From contig OY970165.1 of assembly GCA_963706605.1 (NCBI GenBank), positions 1,488,001 to 1,552,000 on the forward strand: a stretch of DNA of 64,000 bases, written 5' to 3'. This document shows positions 58,183-64,000 of this stretch, in pieces. Each line of letters begins with the position of its first letter. Position 1 is the first letter of the stretch. Position numbers and translations under genes: made by a program. Under the pieces are notes generated by a model. The model worked only from the letters and a program-made list of their open reading frames with translations. It was not told the origin of the DNA and ran no database searches. This DNA is from VRUE01 sp963706605. Lineage in GTDB: Bacteria; Actinomycetota; Thermoleophilia; Solirubrobacterales; 70-9.

Positions 58183-59766
58183 ATGTACGACTACGTGATT
58201 GTCGGAGCGGGCTCGGCTGGGTGCGTCCTGGCCGCGCGGCTCTCCGAGGACCCAGACGTCAGCGTCCTCCTGCTCGAGGCCGGGCCGCCGGACACGAACG
58301 AGAACATCCACGTCCCGCTCGGCTACCTGCAGCTGGCCGGCACCGAGGTCGACTGGAACTACTTCACCGCGCCGGAGCCGAACTGCAACGGCCGCCGAAT
58401 CCCGTTGCCGCGCGGCAAGGTGCTGGGTGGCTCCTCCTCGGTCAACGCGATGGTCTACATCCGCGGCAACCGCCTCGACTACGACGAGTGGGGAGCGCCG
58501 GGCTGGGCCTGGGCTGACCTCTTCCCCTACTTCCTCAAGGCCGAGGACAACGAGCGGGGCGCTTCGGAGTGGCACGGGGTCGGCGGGCCGTTGCCGGTCT
58601 CCGACCAGCGCTCCGGCAACGCGATCTCACCCGCCTTCGTCGACGCTGCGGTCGAAGCAGGGCTGCCCCGCAACGAGGACTTCAACGGCGCCGAGCAGGA
58701 TGGCGCCGGCATGTACCAGGTGACCCAGCGGGGTGGGATGCGCGCCAGCGCCGCCGTCGCCTACCTGCACCCGGCGATGGAGCGCCCGAACCTGACCGTG
58801 ATGCCCTACATGCACGTCAACCGGGTGCTGTTCGAGGGGACGCGCGCGGTCGGCGTCGAGGCCGCGCAGCTCGGGCAGCTGCAGGAGCTGCACGCCGAGC
58901 GCGAGGTGATCCTCTGCGGCGGCTCCTTCAACTCGCCGCAGCTGTTGATGTTGTCCGGCGTCGGTCCCGCCGAGCACCTGGCCCTGCGCGAGATCGAGAC
59001 CCTGCTCGACCAGCCCGCGGTGGGTGAGAACCTCAGCGACCACGCCTGCGCCTACGAGGTCTGGACGACCCCCGAGCCGGAGAGCCTGTTGCTCGCGCTC
59101 GAGCCGGCCGCCCTGGAGGAGTTCACCGCCACCCAGACCGGCCCGTTCGCGTCCAACCTGGCGGAGTCGGGAGGTTTCGCCCGCGTCGAGGCGGGGGCGC
59201 CGGCACCCGACGTCCAGTTCCACGTCGCCCCGATCCACATCGTTGACGAGGGCCTGGGCGATCCCGAGGGGCACGGCGTCTGGGTCTCAGCCTGCCTGCT
59301 GACGCCGCGCAGCCGCGGCTCGGTGCGGCTCGCCTCCAAAGACCCAACCGCGAGGCCGATCGTCCGCAACGAGTTCTACTCCGAGGAGGGCGACCTGGCG
59401 CGGATGGTCGAGGCGCTGCGCCTGACCGCGGAGATCTGCGCTCAGCCCGCGATGCGGCCCTACTGCGCAGAGCCGTTCACCGTGCCCGCCGACGAGGGAG
59501 ACGACGCCCTGCGCGCCCACCTGGCGCAGACCACCTTCCCGATCTACCACCCGGTCGGGACTTGCGCGATCGGCTCGGTCGTCGACACGGAGCTGCAGGT
59601 GAACGGGCTCGAGGGACTGCGCGTGGTCGATGCCTCGGTGATGCCGGCGGTGCCGCGCGGCAACACCAACGCGCCGACGATCGCGCTCGCCGAGCGCGCC
59701 GCCGACCTGATCCGCGGCGCCGTGCCCGCCGGCATCCCGGAGATGCGCGACGAGGCACTTAGTTGA
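58183..59766 (+). CDS. GMC-family oxidoreductase (choline dehydrogenase-like)
   Basis: 527 aa, ATG with GAGAGGAGAAG upstream. FAD-binding GxGxxG at YDYVIVGAGSAGCVLAARLS; GMC signature 1 PRGKVLGGSSSVNAMVYIRG; signature 2 GGSFNSPQLLMLSGVGPAEH; catalytic His in YHPVGTCAIG and Asn in RGNTNAPTIALAE. Oxidises an alcohol with FAD; substrate unknown. It lies inside the normally compact dnaX-ebfC-recR set, and its last 4 nt overlap recR, so it has joined that operon. Codon use is like the neighbours. Confidence 0.9.
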   Translation: MYDYVIVGAGSAGCVLAARLSEDPDVSVLLLEAGPPDTNENIHVPLGYLQLAGTEVDWNYFTAPEPNCNGRRIPLPRGKVLGGSSSVNAMVYIRGNRLDYDEWGAPGWAWADLFPYFLKAEDNERGASEWHGVGGPLPVSDQRSGNAISPAFVDAAVEAGLPRNEDFNGAEQDGAGMYQVTQRGGMRASAAVAYLHPAMERPNLTVMPYMHVNRVLFEGTRAVGVEAAQLGQLQELHAEREVILCGGSFNSPQLLMLSGVGPAEHLALREIETLLDQPAVGENLSDHACAYEVWTTPEPESLLLALEPAALEEFTATQTGPFASNLAESGGFARVEAGAPAPDVQFHVAPIHIVDEGLGDPEGHGVWVSACLLTPRSRGSVRLASKDPTARPIVRNEFYSEEGDLARMVEALRLTAEICAQPAMRPYCAEPFTVPADEGDDALRAHLAQTTFPIYHPVGTCAIGSVVDTELQVNGLEGLRVVDASVMPAVPRGNTNAPTIALAERAADLIRGAVPAGIPEMRDEALS

Positions 59767-60362
59767 GCGAGGGCCCAGCACCGCTCTCCCGCCTCGTCGC
59801 CGAGCTCTCGCGATTGCCGGGAATCGGCCAGCGCACCGCGCAGCGTCTCGCCTTCCACATCCTCCGCGCCCCCGACGAAGAGGCGGCGGCGCTGGCCACG
59901 GCGATCCGCGAGGTGAAGGAGAAGGTCGGCCTCTGCGAGCGCTGCTTCAACCTCTCCGAGGGACCGCTCTGCCGGATCTGCTCCGACTCCAGTCGCGACC
60001 AGGCGGCGATCTGCGTGGTCGAGGAGCCCGCCGACGTGATCCCGATCGAGCGCACCCACGAGTACCGCGGCCTCTACCACGTGCTCGGCGGCGCCCTCTC
60101 GCCGATCGACGGGGTCGACGCCGACGATCTGAAGATCGCCGAGCTGCTGCGCCGGGTCGGGGAGGGCGGCGTGCGCGAGGTCGTCCTCGCCACCAACCCG
60201 ACCACGACCGGCGAGGCGACCGCCCTCCACATCGCCGAGCGGCTACGCGGTCAGGTCGCCGTCACCCGCCTCGCCAGCGGCCTGCCGATCGGCGCCGACC
60301 TCGAGCACGCCGATGAGGTCACCCTCGGCAAGGCCTTCACCGGCCGCCGCGCACTTGACTGA
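59763..60362 (+). CDS. recR: Recombination protein RecR
   Basis: 199 aa, TTG start overlapping the GMC stop (TTGA). N-terminal helix-hairpin-helix: LSRLVAELSRLPGIGQRTAQ. Zinc finger of four Cys: GLCERCFNLSEGPLCRICSD. Toprim: ICVVEEPADVIPIERTHEYR, then GLYHVLGGALSPIDG. C-terminal Walker-B-like ATNPTTTGEATALHIAE. Acts with RecF/RecO to load RecA at gaps. Length matches E. coli RecR (201). Downstream ends 11 nt before the next gene. Confidence 0.95.
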   Translation: MSEGPAPLSRLVAELSRLPGIGQRTAQRLAFHILRAPDEEAAALATAIREVKEKVGLCERCFNLSEGPLCRICSDSSRDQAAICVVEEPADVIPIERTHEYRGLYHVLGGALSPIDGVDADDLKIAELLRRVGEGGVREVVLATNPTTTGEATALHIAERLRGQVAVTRLASGLPIGADLEHADEVTLGKAFTGRRALD

Positions 60363-60373
60363 GGGAGAGAGCT

Positions 60374-61267
60374 ATGCCTATCGATCTGAAGGCTGGGAGC
60401 GCCGTTAAGCGCACCGAGCTGCACAGCCGCTATGGCGGCCGACGGCAAGGTGGCATCAGTCCCTCAAGACAGTCGGCCAATGTCTTCGTGTTTACCGATC
60501 AGGCCCGTGGGGCCCTGCATGGCTATGTCTATGACGGCTGGCGCCTGGATGGCCTTTACCACTACACCGGTGAAGGCCAGCGCGGCGATCAACAAATGAC
60601 GCAAGGCAACCGAGCGATCCGCGACCACGATCAGGAGGGGCGGGACGTCCATGTCTTTGACTCAAATGCCGGGCAGGCGACCTACATGGGGGAGTTTGAA
60701 TACGCCGATCACTACCTCGCTGATGCGCCGGAGACCGGTGAGGGTCCGATCCGGTCAGTCATTGTCTTTCGCCTGCGTCCACTCGATGGGCAAGCTGGCT
60801 CGACCACGTCGAGGCTCGATGATCTGGGTCAGCAGCAGGTGAAAGAGGTTCCGGTTGAGCAACAGCTGACTGAGCGAGTGATGATCGAGCCTCGACGAGA
60901 GCCATATGAGGCTGAGCGTCGTGAGCAGCAGCTGGTCAGAGAGCTGATGGCTTCGCTCCTAGCGGCGGGCCATGACGTCTGCCGGCTTCAGCTTCGCCCT
61001 GCAGGCGAGCCGGCGCCGTTGTTTTGCGACCTGTTCGATCGAACGACGAACACCCTGGTCGAGGCCAAGGGCAGCATCGCGCGGCCGGCGTTCCGCATGG
61101 CGATCGGGCAGCTTGCCGACTACGCGCGTTTCGTTGACCCACCGCCGAAAAAGGTGATCCTCGTGCCAGAAGCGCCGCGCCGCGATCTGCTTGTCTTGGC
61201 TCAGAGTCAAGGCGTTGAGGTCACTTGGCCCGACGGTGATAATGGGTTCGTCCGGACGGGGGCTTAG
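60374..61267 (+). CDS. SRA-like domain fused to PD-(D/E)XK nuclease (putative modification-dependent restriction enzyme)
   Basis: 297 aa, ATG with GAGGGAGAG upstream. Residues ~14-135 resemble the SRA-like domain of ScoMcrA-type proteins: LHSRYGGRRQGGISPSRQSA, YDGWRLDGLYHYTGEGQRGD, QQMTQGNRAI and a final strand SVIVFRLRP. Residues ~185-297 fit a PD-(D/E)XK nuclease: D219, E230-A-K232, and Q246-x3-Y250 (IGQLADY), followed by KVILVPEAP and an HE-like EVTWPDGD. Together this suggests recognition of a modified base and DNA cleavage, a single-protein type IV system. No methylase is nearby. Its third positions are visibly less GC-rich than the neighbours, suggesting transfer. Confidence 0.65.
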   Translation: MPIDLKAGSAVKRTELHSRYGGRRQGGISPSRQSANVFVFTDQARGALHGYVYDGWRLDGLYHYTGEGQRGDQQMTQGNRAIRDHDQEGRDVHVFDSNAGQATYMGEFEYADHYLADAPETGEGPIRSVIVFRLRPLDGQAGSTTSRLDDLGQQQVKEVPVEQQLTERVMIEPRREPYEAERREQQLVRELMASLLAAGHDVCRLQLRPAGEPAPLFCDLFDRTTNTLVEAKGSIARPAFRMAIGQLADYARFVDPPPKKVILVPEAPRRDLLVLAQSQGVEVTWPDGDNGFVRTGA

Positions 61268-61277
61268 GGTCGATTTC

Positions 61278-61850
61278 ATGGAGATGGGTGGAGTCTCACT
61301 GGACCCTGAGGTTCGCGAAGGGCTGCAGCGCAGCTGGAAGGCGTTGATGGCGGTCGGCGTGCTGGCGATCGTGGTCGGCTGCGTGGCGATCATCGTGCCC
61401 GCGGTGGCCTCGGTCGGGACGGCGATCTTCATCGGCTGGATCCTCGTCATCGCCGGGGCGTTCCTCGTCGCCGGCGCCTTCACGGCGCACTCGATCGGAT
61501 CGGTCATCCTGCGCCTGCTGTGGGCTTTCCTCACGGTGATCGTCGGTCTCTGGCTGATCGTCGAACCCCACAACGGCACCCTCACTCTGACGCTCGTCCT
61601 CGGCATCTACTTCCTCGTCATGGGGATCACCCGGATCGGCGTCGCCTTCGCCGGCCGCGGTCAGCAGGGAGCGGGCCTGGTCGGCCTCAGCGGCTTCGCC
61701 GGCCTCCTGATCGGCATCCTCGTCCTGGCTAAGTTCCCGAGCTCGGCAGACTGGGCAATCGGCCTACTAGTAGGCATAGACCTGATCTTCGCCGGCTGGA
61801 CCCTCACCTCAGTAGCTCTCCTCGGCAAAGACCTCGCCCGAAGCTCCTGA
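61278..61850 (+). CDS. HdeD/DUF308-type membrane protein
   Basis: 190 aa from the ATG at 61278; a second ATG two codons later is possible. Six TM segments in three hairpins, as in HdeD: VREGLQRSWKALMAVGVLAI, VGTAIFIGWILVIAGAFLVA, ILRLLWAFLTVIVGLWLIVE, LTLVLGIYFLVMGITRIGVA, FAGLLIGILVLAKFPSSADW and GLLVGIDLIFAGWTLTSVAL. HdeD is linked to acid resistance at high cell density in E. coli; role here is unknown. Begins 10 nt after the nuclease gene. Confidence 0.85.
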   Translation: MEMGGVSLDPEVREGLQRSWKALMAVGVLAIVVGCVAIIVPAVASVGTAIFIGWILVIAGAFLVAGAFTAHSIGSVILRLLWAFLTVIVGLWLIVEPHNGTLTLTLVLGIYFLVMGITRIGVAFAGRGQQGAGLVGLSGFAGLLIGILVLAKFPSSADWAIGLLVGIDLIFAGWTLTSVALLGKDLARSS

Positions 61851-61911
61851 TCGAGCTCGGCTGCTCGCGCTGAGCGCAGCTTGCTGGCTGATCGCCGGAT
61901 ACGCAGCTCGA

Positions 61912-62044
61912 GCGGGTGGTGTGGGGTAGGGGTGTCCGGGCGGTGCGGCGTCCTGTTTTTCGCTTGCTCACCGGCGAGAGACGTGACGGCTTGTGCGAAA
62001 AACCCAGCGCCGGCCGGACACCCCTACCCCACGACAGGACCCGC
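61912..62044. repeat. Palindromic repeat family A, intergenic copy
   Basis: Arms GCGGGT (61912-61917) and ACCCGC (62039-62044) enclose a perfect 19-bp stem, GTGGGGTAGGGGTGTCCGG (61921-61939) with 62014-62032, and an inner 9-bp stem GTTTTTCGC/GCGAAAAAC (61955-61963, 61995-62003). It fills most of the 247-bp gap before glmU and shares sequence with 33136-33227. Confidence 0.8.
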
Positions 62045-62085
62045 CCGTCTACGGCTCTCATCTGACATAACCGCCCTGCCGCTAC

Positions 62086-62091
62086 TACGAT
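62086..62091 (+). promoter_or_regulatory. -10-like TACGAT of glmU, probable leaderless start
   Basis: TACGAT ends 6 nt before the glmU GTG at 62098, with no Shine-Dalgarno in between. Confidence 0.45.
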
Positions 62092-62097
62092 CCCTGG

Positions 62098-63489
62098 GTG
62101 AGTTCGCCTCTAGTCCTGGTCATGGCGGCGGGCGAGGGCACCCGCATGCGCTCGTCTCTGCCGAAGATGCTCCACCCCGTCTGCGGGCGGCCGATGGTCG
62201 CCTGGCCGATCCTTGCCGCGCGGCAGGCCGGCGCCGGCCGCGTCGCCGCGATCGTCTCGCCCGGCCGCGACATCTCCGCCGGGTTTCCGGGTGAGGTCGA
62301 GACCGTCATCCAGCCGCAGCCCGACGGAACCGGCGGCGCGGTACGCGCGGCGCTGCCGCTGATCGAGCAGGCCGAGGTCGTCCTCGTCCTCTCCGGCGAT
62401 CACCCGTTGCTCTCCGCCGAGACGATCGCGGGCCTGCTCGAGACGCACGTCTCCTCCGCCGCTGCCGCGACGATGCTGACGATCGAGCTCGAGGACCCCG
62501 GCTCCTACGGGCGGGTCGTGCGCGGCGCCGGGGGCGAGGTCGAGCGCGTGGTCGAGGCAAAAGCCGCCGGCGACGCCGATCCCGAGGAGCTGGCGATCCG
62601 CGAGATCAACGCCGGCACCTACGCCTTCGACGCGGCGCCGCTCGCGACGGCCCTCGCCGGCCTCTCCAACGACAACGCCCAGGGCGAGTACTACCTGCCC
62701 GACGTCTTCCCGGCGCTTCGCGAAGCCGGTCACTCCGTCTCCGCCCATCTCGCCGACGATTTCGCGGTGACGATGGGGGTCAACAACAGGGTCGATCTGG
62801 CCGCGGTCGAGGAGGAGGCGCGCCGCCGCATTCTCGCCGCGCACATGCTGGCGGGCGTAACCGTCGTCGACCCCGGCACGACCTGGGTGGACGCGGGCGT
62901 GAAGATCAGCGCCGACGCCCGGATCGAGCCCGGCACCAGCCTGCGCGGCGCCACCGAGGTCGGGGCTGGCTCGATCGTCGGGCCGCTGAGCACGCTGATC
63001 GACACCCGGCTGGGCGAGAACGTCGCCGTGCCGCACTCCTACCTGGTCGAGTGCGACGTCCTCGACGGCTGCAACGTCGGCCCCTTCGCCTACCTGCGCC
63101 CCGGCGCCCACTTGGAGCCCGGAGCCAAGGCCGGCACCTTCGTCGAGGTCAAGAACTCCCGCATCGGGGCCGGCGCCAAGGTTCCCCACCTGGCCTACGT
63201 CGGCGACGCCGAGGTCGGCGCCGGCAGCAATCTCGGCGCCGGCACGATCACCGCCAACTACGACGGTTTCCGCAAGCACCGCACGGTGATTGGCAAGGAC
63301 GTGCGCATCGGCGTTGACACGATGCTGATCGCCCCGGTACAAGTCGGGGACGCCGCCTACACTGGCGCCGGCGCGGTGATCAAGAAGGACGTCCCCGAGG
63401 GGGCGCTTGCTGTGAGCCAGAACGACCAGAGGAACATCGAGGGCTACGCGGAGGGCAAAGCCGCGCGGGCCGATGAGGAGGATTCGTGA
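62098..63489 (+). CDS. glmU: Bifunctional UDP-GlcNAc pyrophosphorylase / GlcN-1-P acetyltransferase
   Basis: 463 aa, GTG start. N-terminal uridylyltransferase: LVLVMAAGEGTRMRSSLPKM, LHPVCGRPM, QPDGTGGAVRAALPLIE, GDHPLLSAETI, REINAGTYAFDA and the N of GEYYLPDVFP. C-terminal left-handed beta helix with hexapeptide repeats from ~residue 250: VVDPGTTWVDAGVKISADAR, LRPGAHLEPGAKAGTFVEVK, NSRIGAGAKVPHLAYVGDAE, GAGTITANYDGFRKHRTVIG. It makes UDP-N-acetylglucosamine for peptidoglycan. Overlaps prs by 4 nt, the usual gene order in actinobacteria. Confidence 0.95.
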   Translation: MSSPLVLVMAAGEGTRMRSSLPKMLHPVCGRPMVAWPILAARQAGAGRVAAIVSPGRDISAGFPGEVETVIQPQPDGTGGAVRAALPLIEQAEVVLVLSGDHPLLSAETIAGLLETHVSSAAAATMLTIELEDPGSYGRVVRGAGGEVERVVEAKAAGDADPEELAIREINAGTYAFDAAPLATALAGLSNDNAQGEYYLPDVFPALREAGHSVSAHLADDFAVTMGVNNRVDLAAVEEEARRRILAAHMLAGVTVVDPGTTWVDAGVKISADARIEPGTSLRGATEVGAGSIVGPLSTLIDTRLGENVAVPHSYLVECDVLDGCNVGPFAYLRPGAHLEPGAKAGTFVEVKNSRIGAGAKVPHLAYVGDAEVGAGSNLGAGTITANYDGFRKHRTVIGKDVRIGVDTMLIAPVQVGDAAYTGAGAVIKKDVPEGALAVSQNDQRNIEGYAEGKAARADEEDS

Positions 63490-64000
63490 GCACGATCGAG
63501 CAGCGTCCCGAGACGGCGCCCACCGCCATCCCGCACGACTACTCGAAGCGGATGATGGTCTTCGGTGGTCGCGGCTCGATGGAGCTGGCCGCCAAGGTCG
63601 CCGGCAAGCTCGACCTCGACCTCGGCCAGGTGACGCTGAAGACCTTCGCCAACGGCGAGGTCTACTGCCGCTACGAGGAGTCGATCCGCGGCGCCGACGT
63701 CTTCATTGTCCAGTCGACCTGCGCCAACGAGCAGAGCGAGATGACGCCGAACGACGCGCTGGTCGAGCTGTTGACGATGATCGACGCGGCGCAGGGTGCC
63801 TCCGCCCACCGGATCATCGCCGTGCTGCCCTGGTACGGCTACGCCCGCCAGGACAAGAAGTCGGCCCCGCGCGAGCCGATCTCCGCCCGCATCGTCGCCA
63901 AGTGCCTGGAGGGTGTCGGCACCGACCGCGTCCTCACCATGGACCTCCACGCCGGCCAGGTGCAGGGTTTCTTTCACATCCCGGTCGACCACATGACCGC
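63486..64000 (+). CDS. prs: Ribose-phosphate pyrophosphokinase (3' truncated by window end)
   Basis: GTG start overlapping the glmU stop. The 171 codons present show the PRPP synthetase N-terminus: MVFGGRGSMELAAKVAGKLD, TFANGEVYCRYEESIRGADV, FIVQSTCANEQSEM, then RIIAVLPWYGYARQDKKSAP and the metal-binding LTMDLHAGQVQGFF. Synthesises PRPP from ribose 5-phosphate and ATP for nucleotide, His and Trp synthesis. The PRPP-binding loop lies beyond the window. Confidence 0.95.
   Translation, partial: MSTIEQRPETAPTAIPHDYSKRMMVFGGRGSMELAAKVAGKLDLDLGQVTLKTFANGEVYCRYEESIRGADVFIVQSTCANEQSEMTPNDALVELLTMIDAAQGASAHRIIAVLPWYGYARQDKKSAPREPISARIVAKCLEGVGTDRVLTMDLHAGQVQGFFHIPVDHMT

Overview
The window is a dense, high-GC chromosomal segment of an actinobacterium, most likely class Thermoleophilia (Solirubrobacterales or relatives). 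The evidence is compositional and comparative: strong G/C preference at third codon positions, many GTG/TTG starts, several genes with a -10-like hexamer only 6-7 nt before the start codon (leaderless transcripts), secreted proteins with R/K/C-rich tails and SYANV...LALGGATAYA type N-termini typical of that class, FolE2, LtrA, YtoQ, and the actinobacterial large-type SRP RNA. There is no integrase, insertion sequence, prophage or CRISPR array.

Layout. 1-8.4 kb: an operon of four exported surface proteins. 8.4-15.9 kb: PucR and TetR regulators, secreted and lipid-anchored proteins, LtrA, tRNA-Thr, and an E1-like (ThiF/MoeB) enzyme with a RiPP-recognition-like N-terminus. 16.1-19.6 kb is the most unusual part: three related winged-helix regulators. 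Two of them sit in tandemly duplicated cassettes, each with a divergent, uncatalogued 19-residue peptide gene that has its own ECF-sigma-type promoter and a 3' hairpin. 19.6-25.3 kb: lipoprotein-MMPL-pgsA, folE2, primary sigma factor. 25.3-33.2 kb: small enzymes, tRNA-Tyr fused almost directly to an SDR gene, a cluster of MerR/TetR regulators, dcd-ytoQ, a radical SAM protein. 33.2-39.7 kb: a DNA ligase at the end of a dipeptide/oligopeptide ABC operon (minus strand). 39.7-46.9 kb: MFS exporter, HD-GYP protein, Zn-alcohol dehydrogenase, a frameshifted secreted protein, GntR and a YrbE/MlaE permease pair. 46.9-54.5 kb: small housekeeping proteins, tRNA-Val, cation/proton antiporter, SRP RNA, a NodIJ-type ABC exporter, acetolactate decarboxylase. 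54.5-64 kb: a membrane protein with a palindromic insertion, dnaX-ebfC, GMC oxidoreductase, recR, an SRA-like/PD-(D/E)XK nuclease, HdeD-like protein, glmU and the start of prs.

Themes. (i) The peptide/regulator cassettes together with the RRE-E1 enzyme could form a peptide signalling or RiPP-like system. The conserved peptide frame, promoter, ribosome-binding site, TTG regulator start and hairpin are visible directly; the function is inferred. (ii) Several long palindromic repeats recur, two of them inside reading frames. (iii) Reading-frame breaks cluster at short homopolymers in two places (adh and its neighbour; dnaX-ebfC), which may be assembly errors, pseudogenization or, less likely, recoding.
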